From contig JBCBSZ010000019.1 of NCBI GenBank assembly GCA_039818945.1, positions 1 to 64,000 on the forward strand: a stretch of DNA of 64,000 nt, written 5' to 3'. The notes beneath the pieces were generated by a model, which saw only the letters and a program-made list of their open reading frames with translations, made no database searches and had not been told where the DNA came from. Source of the DNA: JBCBSZ01 sp039818945. Lineage in GTDB: Bacteria; Actinomycetota; Acidimicrobiia; Acidimicrobiales; Poriferisodalaceae. Position 1 is the stretch's first letter; each line of letters opens with the position of its first letter. Positions 43,711 through 52,416 of this stretch are shown here, piece after piece. Made by a program: the position numbers and the translations under genes.

Positions 43711-46413
43711 GTGTGGAGAGACGCGCTCGACGATCGGGCCCTTCGGCGTCTTGGGGTGATCGGCACCGCGGTGACGAGCGCGCTCGCCGCCACGACCTCC
43801 CTGCTGACGGTCTGGATCGTCAACGGTGCCAGCGTCTTCGGGTGGGAAGCGCGGGTGGTCGACCTCGCGGCGTCCGATGGCTCGTCGGCCACCGGCGACG
43901 TCGAGTTCCTCGCCGAGGGCGGCGGAACCGGGCTCGTCCTGCCCGGCCTCGGCCTCCCGGCTGTCTGGCTGGAGCGCGGCGACCTCGTCCTCTTCGCGCT
44001 CTGGTCGGTCTTCGTCGCCGGCGTCGCCGGAGTCCTCGTCTGGCTCATCATGAAGCGAGCGCAGCTCATCGCCGCCCGACCCGTCGCCGGCCACGCGGTC
44101 GACGCAGCCATCCGACGCCTCCGGGGCGCGGTCGCCCTGGTCGTCGTCGCCTACGTCGTGCTCGACCGAGAGGCGTTCGCGGCCACCCCGCTCGGGCCGA
44201 TCGTGCTCGTCTCCGCCGTCGTCGTCGCACTCGTCGCCGTCAACGTGCTCTCGATGGTCGGCGCTGACTCTCGCGCTCGTCAGGTGGTGGAGGTGTGGGT
44301 CGACGGAATCGTCGTCGCACTCCTCGCCGCACCGAGCGCCTCGGGGTCGCTGCTGGGCGTGCTGCTGGTCCTGCCCGTCGCCGAGGCGGCCGTGCGATTC
44401 GGTCTGACCGGTGCCGCCGGAGCGTGGGTCGGCGTGTCCTCGGGCACGATCATCCTCGGGGCCCTCCTGCCCGGCGAGCCCGACTGGGTGCAGACGTCGG
44501 TGCTCGTGTTCAGCGTCGTGCCGGCAGCGTTCATCGCGAAGGGCCTGCTGCTCGTCCTCGCCGATCGCCGAGAGGCGGAGCTCTCGGCCGCGCAGCGCGG
44601 CGAGCTCCTCCACGTCGTCGCGGCAGCCGGGCAGCGCGTCAGCACGGTCGACCTGGAGCTGATGTCCACCGTGATCGAGACGACCGAGTCACTCGGCTTC
44701 GATCGGATCGACATCGTCGTCAAGACCGACGACGCCTGGACGGTGGTCGGTGGATCGGGAGGAGATCGATCGCTGCCCTCTCCCTCGATCGCAGCAGGGG
44801 GCGTGCTCGGGCACCGGCTGCCACCGAGACTCGAGCTCGACGACGCCGACGTCCCGATCGCCGCGGATCTGGCGGCGCTCGATCTGAGCAAGGTGATCGT
44901 GAGCCGCCTCTCGGTCGCCCCGTTGGCCGCGCTCCGGGTCGGTGTCGCAGCCGACCGCGTGGCGTCCGCCGAGCAGATCGAGGCGCTCGACCTGCTCGTC
45001 GGCCAGGCCAGGGTGGCGCTTCGCAACGAGCTGCTCGTCGCCGAGCTCCGCTCGACCCGGAGCGCGCTCGAGGAGCAGGCGCTCACCGACTCGCTCACGG
45101 GGCTCCCGAATCGTGCGGCCTTCCACCGGCACCTCGCGGAGCGACGCGACCGGGAGGTCGATGGTTTCATCGGCGTGCTGTTCTGCGACCTCGATGGGTT
45201 CAAGGCCGTGAACGACGAGATGGGCCACGATGCGGGCGATGAGCTCCTCGTCGAGGTGGCGCGCCGACTGACCCAGACCTCCCTGGCGGGTGATCTCGTC
45301 GCCCGGATCGGCGGAGACGAGTTCGTGCTCGTCGCGACGCGACCCGAGCCCCGCGATCTGGAGATCCTCGCCGATCGCCTCGTCCGAACCGTCGGTGTGC
45401 CCGTGCCGATCCGCGCCCGCACGGCACTGGTGGGCAGCAGCGTCGGGGTCGCCGTCGCGACGCCGGATCTGGACGACGACGAGCTGGTCCGCCGGGCCGA
45501 CGCGGCCATGTACGCCGTGAAGTCCTCTGGCAAGCACGGGTGGCGCCGGTTCGACGAGTCGCTCGAGGCGGAGCCGCGCCGCTCCCTGCAACTGCGGATC
45601 GACGTGCTCGCCGCCATGCGCCGATCGGAGTTCGAGCTGGAGTACCAGCCGGTGGTCGTCTCGGGCACGCGACCCCACCGGATCGTCCTCGCCGAGGCGT
45701 TGTTGCGGTGGCGTCACCCGGAGCTCGGCCGGATCGGGCCCCTCGAGACGCTCGCGGTCGCCGACGAGGCGGGCATCCGCAACGTGGTGGAGGAGTGGGT
45801 GATCCGGCAGGCCTGCGCCGACGCGGCGCGATGGCAACGCCCCGGCCTGCCGCGGATCCCGGTGACCGTGAACCTCAGCCCGGTCCAGCTGCAGCGCTCG
45901 GACCTCGTGCAGCTGATCGTCACCTCGCTCGCCGGCACGGGCCTCCCGCCGGAGTGCCTCGTGTTGGAGCTCTCCGAGGACGCAGCGATCGAACGATTGG
46001 ACGTGATGGCGAGTCTCGAGGAGCTGCGCGACCGAGGGGTCTCACTCGCGCTCGACGACTTCGGGACGGGCGAGGCGTCCTTGACGACGCTGCGCACGGT
46101 CGAGCTCGACATCTTGAAGCTCGACAAGAGCTTCGTGGACCGCTGCGACACCGTGGAGGCCGAGCGGATGATCCTGGGAGCGATCTCCCAGCTCGCGCGG
46201 GGTCTCGGTCTGCTCGTGATCTCCGAGGGGGTCGAGCGGGAGACCCAGCTGGACATCGTGCACGACGAGGGAGTCGACATGGTCCAGGGGCACGTCGCGT
46301 TTCGACCGCTGCCGGTCACGCAGTTCGTCGCAGCGCTCGAGGCACAGCGGCGGCGGGAGGCCGATCCGTCCACTCACCCGGGCGGCAGCGGCTGGATGGC
46401 GACGACGGGGTAG
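43711..46413 (+). CDS. Membrane-bound GGDEF-EAL cyclic-di-GMP protein
   Basis: A 900-aa protein. About seven N-terminal helices (to about 295) form a membrane sensor with a large first external loop. A GAF-like cytoplasmic region comes next, then a GGDEF domain with intact GGDEF (about 534-538, RIGGDEFVLV) and an EAL domain with EALLRW (about 661), NLSPVQLQ, DDFGTGEASL and EGVERE, so both cyclase and phosphodiesterase sites look functional. The inhibitory RxxD site is replaced by LAGD. It makes or breaks cyclic di-GMP. AAGAGG lies just before the GTG. Its last 40 bp overlap the convergent secreted-protein gene. Confidence 0.9.
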   Translation: MWRDALDDRALRRLGVIGTAVTSALAATTSLLTVWIVNGASVFGWEARVVDLAASDGSSATGDVEFLAEGGGTGLVLPGLGLPAVWLERGDLVLFALWSVFVAGVAGVLVWLIMKRAQLIAARPVAGHAVDAAIRRLRGAVALVVVAYVVLDREAFAATPLGPIVLVSAVVVALVAVNVLSMVGADSRARQVVEVWVDGIVVALLAAPSASGSLLGVLLVLPVAEAAVRFGLTGAAGAWVGVSSGTIILGALLPGEPDWVQTSVLVFSVVPAAFIAKGLLLVLADRREAELSAAQRGELLHVVAAAGQRVSTVDLELMSTVIETTESLGFDRIDIVVKTDDAWTVVGGSGGDRSLPSPSIAAGGVLGHRLPPRLELDDADVPIAADLAALDLSKVIVSRLSVAPLAALRVGVAADRVASAEQIEALDLLVGQARVALRNELLVAELRSTRSALEEQALTDSLTGLPNRAAFHRHLAERRDREVDGFIGVLFCDLDGFKAVNDEMGHDAGDELLVEVARRLTQTSLAGDLVARIGGDEFVLVATRPEPRDLEILADRLVRTVGVPVPIRARTALVGSSVGVAVATPDLDDDELVRRADAAMYAVKSSGKHGWRRFDESLEAEPRRSLQLRIDVLAAMRRSEFELEYQPVVVSGTRPHRIVLAEALLRWRHPELGRIGPLETLAVADEAGIRNVVEEWVIRQACADAARWQRPGLPRIPVTVNLSPVQLQRSDLVQLIVTSLAGTGLPPECLVLELSEDAAIERLDVMASLEELRDRGVSLALDDFGTGEASLTTLRTVELDILKLDKSFVDRCDTVEAERMILGAISQLARGLGLLVISEGVERETQLDIVHDEGVDMVQGHVAFRPLPVTQFVAALEAQRRREADPSTHPGGSGWMATTG

Positions 46414-47912
46414 TCCGGCGGGTTCGAGCCCAGGCTGCCGGCGAAGTCGCGGTCGCTGAAGTTGAAGACGCCGCCGTCGCTGCCGAGCAGCAGGTACCCG
46501 TTGCCGTACGGCTCCATGGCGACGATCGGTCGGTTGAGCTGCACGCCCGGTGCCAGCACGCCGGGGATCGAGCCGACGAACGGCGAGTCGAAGGCGAAGA
46601 CGCCACCGTCGGTGGCGACCAGCCAGTACCCGTCCCCGTCGGGGTCCGGCGCCATGCCGATCACCGGCTCGTTGAGCTGCATCGAGCCGGTCGATCCGGA
46701 GAACTCGGCGTCACCGAAGCTGAACACCCCACCGTCGGCCGCGATCAGCCAGTACCCGTTGCCCGACGGCGTGCGCCGGGCGTCGATGATCGGCGCGTTG
46801 AGCTCGACGTCGCGCAGGTCACCGAGGTTCGGTCGGCCGCGGCCCGCGACAGCGCCGTTGTCGTAGACGGTGAACCAGTCTCGGAACGTCGGCAGGTTGC
46901 CGGTGGCAGCTTCGAAAGCGCCGGGGATGATCGCCACCGCCTGGCGAGCGCCCACATCCCATGGCTTCGGGAACACCACCGGCGGATGGTCCTCGAAGTG
47001 CAGCGTGGCGTCTGCCTTGAGGATCGCCCACTCCGGGCCGCGGAGGAGTCGTTGGTAGGCGACGTCGACCACACTCCGCGCCCCCAGTTGCTCGCAGGCG
47101 TGGCCGAGCGACGGTGCGCTCCCGAGCGAGTGGACCTCACCGTGCAGGGTCACGAGCCAGTACCCGTCCGAGGTCTCGTCCGGCGAGATGCCCCGGTTCA
47201 CGCACTCGATGACCTCGGCGGGCGTGAAGAACGTGAACGTGCCGTCGTAGCGGCCGTCCGTGGTCACCGACCCGGCGGTCCAGGCGACGATGCCGTCCAT
47301 CATGGGGATCGTGACGGCGAGTGCCACTCCGCCGGCGACGGACGCCCGTGCGGCCGGTAGGGCACCTCCGCTTCGCCAGGTCGCGGCGTCGCACGTCGTG
47401 AGCTCGAACCACTCGGCCGCCACCGGCGAATCGGTGGTCCCGAACACGCCGATGTCCCAGCCGTCGCACCCGGTCGAGACGTCGAGGTCGGTGTCGACGA
47501 GGATCTCGAGGCCGAGCAGCGACCGATCCTGTCGCGTCGTCAGCACGACATCCATCCCGGGGATCCCATCGCAAGCGCCGATCGACTGCACGGCGAGGAG
47601 ATCGGTCGAGCCGCCGTCACCGCTGTCGAGCACGTAGTCGTCCCCGAGGCAGAAGCTCGAGGTGTCGTCGGCGTCGGCTGCTTCGAAGCGCGGCTCCGTC
47701 CCGGGTGCGAGCGACGTCAGCGGTCGCCAGGAGAGCTGCTCGGCGATGGCGGTGGTCAGCAGCGGTCGAGTCGGCGGGGGGTCGCCGTCCGCTGCGCCAG
47801 AGACCCCGGCGGCGGCCGCCGCCAGGAGTGCCACCACGATGCCCGCCACCAGCTTGCCCACGAGCTGCGAGGGTACGCCGCCGACCCGATCGGGTCGTCG
47901 ACGGAACCGCAC
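46374..47912 (-). CDS. Secreted protein with GYWLVATDGGVFAFG-type repeats
   Basis: A 512-aa exported protein with a signal peptide (LVGKLVAGIVVALLAAAAAG, cleavage near residue 42), a Cys-containing N-terminal domain resembling a carbohydrate-binding/PEGA-like fold (four to six Cys), and at least four C-terminal repeats of about 45 residues of the form GxGYWLxxxDGGVFxFGDAxFxGSxG. Such repeats probably build a beta-propeller and are frequent in Acidimicrobiia extracellular proteins. The function is unknown. GTG 47912 gives a complete signal peptide. It overlaps the GGDEF-EAL gene tail to tail. Confidence 0.8.
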   Translation of the reverse strand: MRFRRRPDRVGGVPSQLVGKLVAGIVVALLAAAAAGVSGAADGDPPPTRPLLTTAIAEQLSWRPLTSLAPGTEPRFEAADADDTSSFCLGDDYVLDSGDGGSTDLLAVQSIGACDGIPGMDVVLTTRQDRSLLGLEILVDTDLDVSTGCDGWDIGVFGTTDSPVAAEWFELTTCDAATWRSGGALPAARASVAGGVALAVTIPMMDGIVAWTAGSVTTDGRYDGTFTFFTPAEVIECVNRGISPDETSDGYWLVTLHGEVHSLGSAPSLGHACEQLGARSVVDVAYQRLLRGPEWAILKADATLHFEDHPPVVFPKPWDVGARQAVAIIPGAFEAATGNLPTFRDWFTVYDNGAVAGRGRPNLGDLRDVELNAPIIDARRTPSGNGYWLIAADGGVFSFGDAEFSGSTGSMQLNEPVIGMAPDPDGDGYWLVATDGGVFAFDSPFVGSIPGVLAPGVQLNRPIVAMEPYGNGYLLLGSDGGVFNFSDRDFAGSLGSNPPDYPVVAIQPLPPG

Positions 47913-47919
47913 TTCGCGG

Positions 47920-48378
47920 TCAACTGCGCAGCAAGCGGAGCGCCTCGGGTTCGTCGGGGTCGAAGCCGGTGGTGTCGCGGCAGAGCTCGACCATGATCCC
48001 GTTGGGATCGACGTAGTAGTAGCTGTGGCACCAGTCGTGATCGAGGTCCATGAGCACCGGCACGCCGGCCTCCTCCAGGCGCCCGCGGAGATGGGCCTGC
48101 TGCTCCTCGTCGACCCGGATGGCGAGGTGGTTCACCCAGACCGGGAGGTCGAGATCGGTGCTGATGGCCGTCTTGGCCGCCTCGAAGCCGGGGAGGTGGA
48201 AGAAGGCCACGCAGGACCCGTCGCCCAGGTCGTAGAAGGTGTGCTTGAGCGCACCACCGTCGGGGATCGGCTGCACCTCGGTGCGGATGAGCGGCAGCTC
48301 GAGCAGCTCGCCGTAGAAGCGATGCGTCTCCTCGAGATCGCGGCAGGCGAAGGCGACGTGGTGCAGTCCGGCTGGCAT
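47920..48378 (-). CDS. VOC-family dioxygenase/glyoxalase-like protein
   Basis: A 152-aa vicinal-oxygen-chelate protein with likely metal ligands His6 or His7 (LHHVAFACRDL), His in VNHLAIRVD and Glu in IMVELCRD, so unlike the VOC protein at 31036 the metal set looks complete. It may be an extradiol-type dioxygenase or lyase. A -10 box lies 7 nt upstream of the ATG, and this box shares bases with the stop codon of the LLM gene. Confidence 0.83.
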   Translation of the reverse strand: MPAGLHHVAFACRDLEETHRFYGELLELPLIRTEVQPIPDGGALKHTFYDLGDGSCVAFFHLPGFEAAKTAISTDLDLPVWVNHLAIRVDEEQQAHLRGRLEEAGVPVLMDLDHDWCHSYYYVDPNGIMVELCRDTTGFDPDEPEALRLLRS

Positions 48379-48385
48379 GCCGGAG

Positions 48386-48391
48386 AGCCTA
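48386..48391 (-). promoter_or_regulatory. -10 box of the VOC gene at 48378
   Basis: TAGGCT on the minus strand, 7 nt before the ATG. Its first three bases are the TAG stop of the upstream LLM gene. Confidence 0.6.
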
Positions 48392-49282
48392 GGTCTGCAG
48401 CGGCAGCACGGCCTCGGCGAGGCGCTCCAGCTCGGCCGACCAGTCGTCGGCGTCCACGACCGGCACCACGACGAACTTCGACGCCTCGACGGCGATGAAC
48501 TTCTCGATCAGGGTGCGGAGGCCATCGTAGCCGGCTGCGATGACGTCCTTCACGTCGGCGTCGGGGCGTCGCTTGGCCACGACGGCGGCGAGCTCGGCGG
48601 GGATCTCGTCGCCGGTGACGTAGGGGACGAGCATGCCGAAGTGGTCGTCGTCGATCGACCGGTCGTTGTCGGCGGCGAGCTCGTTGATGCGCGCCCAGTC
48701 GGCGGCGGCGATGTCGGGCGTCGTGAACGACGGCAGCCAGCCGTTGGCGAGCCGGGCCACCCGGTCGAGCTCGCGGGGAGCGGCGCCGCCGAGCCAGACC
48801 TCCATGCGGCCCACGGGCTTGGGACGGATCGTCAGGTCCTCATAGTGGAAGCGTTCGCCGTGGTGGGTGACGCCGTCCTCGTTCCACAGGCGGCGCAGCA
48901 GCGGCATCGCCTCTTCGAGCCACGGCCCGCGCTCTCGGCGCTCCAGACCGAACGCCTGCTGCTCGCGGGGATCGGCGACGCCGAGACCGAACGCCGGCAG
49001 CAACCGCCCGCCGCTGATGCGGTCGAGCGAGGCCAGCGCCTTGGCGGTCACGACCGGGTTGCGACCCGGCAGCACCATCACGCTCATGCCGAACTTGAGC
49101 TTGCGGGTCGCTCCCGCGGCGACCGCCATGGCCACCATCGGGTCGGGGCAGTCCCCGCCGAGGCGCTCCGACACCCAGAGCGAGTCGAAGCCGAGCTCCT
49201 CGACCTGCTGGCAGAACGGGGCGAAGCGCTCGTCGTTGAGGGTGGTCCGGGTGCCGAGTCCCATGCCGATGCGGATCTTCAC
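48389..49282 (-). CDS. LLM-class (luciferase-like, probably F420-dependent) oxidoreductase
   Basis: A 297-aa TIM-barrel protein of the bacterial luciferase superfamily: GFDSLWVSERL near the N-terminus, KLKFGMSVMVLPGRNPVVTAKALASLDRISGGRLLPAFGLG (cited in part) in the middle, then RPKPVGRMEVWLGG. Actinobacterial members usually use F420 rather than FMN. The substrate is unknown. GTG 49282 is supported by a -10 box 6 nt upstream and by homologous MKIRIGMGLGTRT; a longer frame exists but is a shadow of the divergent SDR gene. Confidence 0.87.
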   Translation of the reverse strand: MKIRIGMGLGTRTTLNDERFAPFCQQVEELGFDSLWVSERLGGDCPDPMVAMAVAAGATRKLKFGMSVMVLPGRNPVVTAKALASLDRISGGRLLPAFGLGVADPREQQAFGLERRERGPWLEEAMPLLRRLWNEDGVTHHGERFHYEDLTIRPKPVGRMEVWLGGAAPRELDRVARLANGWLPSFTTPDIAAADWARINELAADNDRSIDDDHFGMLVPYVTGDEIPAELAAVVAKRRPDADVKDVIAAGYDGLRTLIEKFIAVEASKFVVVPVVDADDWSAELERLAEAVLPLQT

Positions 49283-49288
49283 GCCGAC

Positions 49289-49294
49289 ACCGTA
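49289..49294 (-). promoter_or_regulatory. -10 box of the LLM gene
   Basis: TACGGT on the minus strand, 6 nt before GTG 49282. It is back to back with the SDR -10 box in a 39-bp gap. Confidence 0.6.
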
Positions 49295-49309
49295 GGCCAG
49301 GTCGACCAA

Positions 49310-49315
49310 TAGCCT
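49310..49315 (+). promoter_or_regulatory. -10 box of the SDR gene
   Basis: TAGCCT, 6 nt before GTG 49322. Confidence 0.6.
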
Positions 49316-49321
49316 GGGGGC

Positions 49322-50104
49322 GTGACGACCGCACCGCTCGACCCGCTTGCCGCCTTCCGCCTGGACGGCAAGGTCGCGATCGTCACCGGCGCGTCGTCGG
49401 GCTTCGGCGAGCGCTTCGCCCGGGTGCTGGCAGCGGTGGGGGCCTCGGTCGTGGTCGCCGCCCGCAGGGCCGAGCGGATCGACCTGCTCGCCGCCCAGCT
49501 TCCCGACGCCCTGGCGGTGCCGACCGACGTCGCGAGCGAGGCCGACTGCGAGCGGCTCGTCGCCGCCACGGTCGAGCGCTACGGCCGGATCGACGTGCTG
49601 GTCAACAACGCCGGCATCAGCGACGCACCGGCCAAGGCCGAGGAGCTCGATCCGTCGAGCTTCGCCGACGTGCTCGACGTGAACCTCCACGCCTGCTTCG
49701 TCCTCAGCCGCCTCGTGGCCCCACACATGTTCGAGCAGGGCGCCGGCAGCATCGTCAACGTCGCGTCGGTGCACGGCCTCGTCGCTTCGGCCCCGAACCT
49801 CCAGGTCGCGTACGACAGCTCCAAGCACGGTCTGATCGGCCTGACGCGGGGCCTCGCCGGGCAGTGGGCCCGCAAGGGTGTCCGGGTCAACGCGCTCGCG
49901 CCGGGCTACTTCGAGACCGAGCTCACGGCGGCGATGTTCGAGGACGATGCGTCCGGGCTCGGCTGGATCAAGCGCAACACCCAGATGGGGCGCGCGGGGG
50001 CGGTCCCCGAGCTCGATGGCGCGCTCCTGCTCCTCGCCTCGGAGGCCGGGTCCTACCTCAGTGGATCGGTGCTCACGGTCGACGGCGGGTGGACCGCCTC
50101 GTGA
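49322..50104 (+). CDS. Short-chain dehydrogenase/reductase (SDR)
   Basis: A 260-aa classical SDR: cofactor motif TGASSGFG (about 22-29), NNAG (in LVNNAGISD), catalytic Ser in VNVASVHG, and YDSSKHG with catalytic Tyr and Lys, ending YLSGSVLTVDGGWTAS. Arg residues after beta-2 (AARRAER) suggest NADP. It would interconvert an alcohol and a ketone; the substrate is unknown. It overlaps the SGNH hydrolase gene by 4 bp. Confidence 0.92.
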   Translation: MTTAPLDPLAAFRLDGKVAIVTGASSGFGERFARVLAAVGASVVVAARRAERIDLLAAQLPDALAVPTDVASEADCERLVAATVERYGRIDVLVNNAGISDAPAKAEELDPSSFADVLDVNLHACFVLSRLVAPHMFEQGAGSIVNVASVHGLVASAPNLQVAYDSSKHGLIGLTRGLAGQWARKGVRVNALAPGYFETELTAAMFEDDASGLGWIKRNTQMGRAGAVPELDGALLLLASEAGSYLSGSVLTVDGGWTAS

Positions 50105-51282
50105 GACGAGTCGCCGTCGGGCTCCTCGCGGCGGCCCTCGCCGCGACGGCCACGGTGCTCACCGGGGCGCCGGCGGCCTCGCAGGTCGAGGCGTTGCGAT
50201 CCACGCCCGGCTCGACGCTCAGCATCGCGCTGCCGCCGCGCACCGACGTGCTGGTGGCCCCCGACGGCGCCTTCGTGGGCGACGACGTCGTGAACTGGCC
50301 CGCGACGACCGCCCACCTCGGCGTCCACCGGCTCCAGACGGTGACCGTCGACGAGCGGGGGAGCTGGTCGCTCGACGAGACCGAGATCGTCGTCCGCCAC
50401 GAGCACCGGCCCGACGTCTACGTCGCGCTCGGTGACTCGATCGCCAGCGGGCACGGACTCGATCGCTGGGACTACCTCGGACAGGACCGCTGCTGGCGCG
50501 CCGAGGGCGCGGCGTACGCCCGTCACGTCGAGGACGGGCTGGCCGATCGCGGCGTCGAATTGACCCGTCACAACGTCTCGTGCAGCGGCGCGTTCCTCGC
50601 CGACCTGTCGACCGACGAGGTCGGCGGTGGGCCCGATGGCCTCTTCGACGACGATCGTGCGACCCAGCTCGACTGGGCCGTGCGCACCAACCCCGGTCTC
50701 GTCACGCTCACGATCGGCGCCAACGACCTCGGCTTCATCGATCCGTCGGACTTCTTCGACGACGGTGGGCTCGACCGGGCGAAGCTGGCCGAGCTGGTCG
50801 CCGAGGTGGAGGCCGGGCTCGCCGAGATCGTCGACCGGCTCGTCGAGCAGACCGACGCCTTCGTCGTGGTGACGAACTACCACGACCCCTCGGCCGAGAA
50901 CCCGCAGGGGGTCGACGGCTGCCGGGAGCAGTGCTTCGCCGAGGCGACCGCCGAGGCGATCGGGACCATTGCCGATGCGGTCGACCGCGTCGCCGCCCGG
51001 CACCCCGACCGGGTCGTCGTGGCCGACGTGGCCACCGCGTTCGAGGGCCACGGCGCCGGCAACGGCCGCGGCCCCGACGTCAGCCGGCTCGGGCGGGGCC
51101 CGCTCAGCCGGTTCCTGCCCGCTCCGGTCAGCGGCGTGTCGTCGTACTGCGCCAAGGGCGACCATCGCAACGACACCTGGATCAACGCCATCGACTGCGT
51201 GCACCCCAACGGTGAGGGGCAGGTCGCCTACGCCGAGGCGGTCCTCACGGCACTGGATCGGGCCGGCTGGTCGCCGAGCTGA
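50101..51282 (+). CDS. Secreted SGNH/GDSL hydrolase
   Basis: A 393-aa protein with a signal peptide (VAVGLLAAALAATATVLTG, cleavage near ASQVEA) and an SGNH domain from about residue 110: block I GDSIASGHG with nucleophile Ser, block II Gly in NVSCSGAFLADL, block III GANDLGF and block V DCVHPNGEGQ with catalytic Asp and His. Several Cys pairs suggest disulfides. It probably cleaves esters outside the cell. The GTG at 50101 overlaps the SDR stop. The last 38 bp overlap the convergent MFS gene. Confidence 0.87.
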   Translation: MRRVAVGLLAAALAATATVLTGAPAASQVEALRSTPGSTLSIALPPRTDVLVAPDGAFVGDDVVNWPATTAHLGVHRLQTVTVDERGSWSLDETEIVVRHEHRPDVYVALGDSIASGHGLDRWDYLGQDRCWRAEGAAYARHVEDGLADRGVELTRHNVSCSGAFLADLSTDEVGGGPDGLFDDDRATQLDWAVRTNPGLVTLTIGANDLGFIDPSDFFDDGGLDRAKLAELVAEVEAGLAEIVDRLVEQTDAFVVVTNYHDPSAENPQGVDGCREQCFAEATAEAIGTIADAVDRVAARHPDRVVVADVATAFEGHGAGNGRGPDVSRLGRGPLSRFLPAPVSGVSSYCAKGDHRNDTWINAIDCVHPNGEGQVAYAEAVLTALDRAGWSPS

Positions 51283-52381
51283 CCGGCACCGCGACCCACA
51301 GGATCGGCAGGGTCACCAGGCCGAGCGACGCCGCGACGAGGAACGTGCCGACGTCCGACCAGGCGAGCAGTGGCACGAGCACGATCGGCCCCACCGCGTG
51401 GCCCACGAACCGGAACGCGAGCAGGAAGGAGAGCGCCCCGCCCCGGTTCTCGGGCGCGATCGTGGCGCCCGTGGCCTGGTAGGTCACGGCCAGCGACGCC
51501 ACCAGGCCGCCCCCGACCGCCCACACGAGCGCGAGGGTGGTGCCGGTCGAGGCGAACGCGAGCGCGCCGGTGGCGAGCGAGGCAGCTGCCGCCGATGCGA
51601 GCGCGGCGCGCCGCAGCCCGAGCAGGTCGATCAGCCGGCCCCACACCGGTCCGAGCGCGAGCGCGCTCATCGCCCCGGCGAAGAGGATCAGCCCGGCCGC
51701 CGAGCCGGAGAGCCCGAGCTCGTCACGTGCGACCACCCCGACGAGGACGGCGACGCCGACCGGCCCGGCTGCGGCGAGGAGGAACCCGACGCCGAGCGCC
51801 ACCATCCGACGATGGAGCAGCGGCCGGAGCCGGGGCGCGGTGGCCGAGGGCCGCGGCGCTCCGTCCGGTGGCGACGAGGCGAGGAGGAGCGCGACCAGCG
51901 CGGCGCCCACGAAGGCCCACCGCCAGTCGCCGTCCGCGGCGATGCCGCCCACGATCGGCCCGAGCCCGCTGCCGAGCGCCTGGAAGCTGGAGTAGAGGCC
52001 CGCCTCGCGGCCGAACCGCTCCGGCGGGACCATGTCGGCGAGCCCGGCCAGCAACAGCGGCGTGATGAAGGCGTTGGCCATGCCCTGCACCGCACGAGCC
52101 GCCAGCAGCCACTCGAGCGACGGGGCGACCGCGCACGCCAGGCTCGCACCGGCGTAGACGAGGTAGGTCGTGCGGACGGTCCGCCGGCGGCCCCACCGCT
52201 CGCCGAGCGTGCCCGACACCAGCAGCGTCAGCGCGAACGGCAGCAGGTACAGGCTGAAGGACAAGCCGACCGCCGCCGTCGACCGGTCGAACTCGTCCCG
52301 CAGCTCCGGGAACATCGGGATGACGAGCACCGTGCCGAAGGGCCCCATGAACCCTCCGACGTAGAGCGCCGTGCGGCGCAT
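51245..52381 (-). CDS. Major facilitator superfamily transporter
   Basis: A 378-aa protein with twelve predicted helices. The loop 2-3 motif GTLGERWGRRRTVR and the motif in helix 5 (QALGSGLGPIVGGIAAD) mark a drug:H+ antiporter type of MFS. It may export a metabolite or drug; the substrate is unknown. ATG 52381 is preferred; GTG 52390 is an alternative. It follows the fumarase gene on the same strand after 35 bp. Confidence 0.87.
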   Translation of the reverse strand: MRRTALYVGGFMGPFGTVLVIPMFPELRDEFDRSTAAVGLSFSLYLLPFALTLLVSGTLGERWGRRRTVRTTYLVYAGASLACAVAPSLEWLLAARAVQGMANAFITPLLLAGLADMVPPERFGREAGLYSSFQALGSGLGPIVGGIAADGDWRWAFVGAALVALLLASSPPDGAPRPSATAPRLRPLLHRRMVALGVGFLLAAAGPVGVAVLVGVVARDELGLSGSAAGLILFAGAMSALALGPVWGRLIDLLGLRRAALASAAAASLATGALAFASTGTTLALVWAVGGGLVASLAVTYQATGATIAPENRGGALSFLLAFRFVGHAVGPIVLVPLLAWSDVGTFLVAASLGLVTLPILWVAVPVSSATSRPDPVP

Positions 52382-52416
52382 CGACGGCACCCGAGCGCGT
52401 TCGGTGCCGGTCCCGG

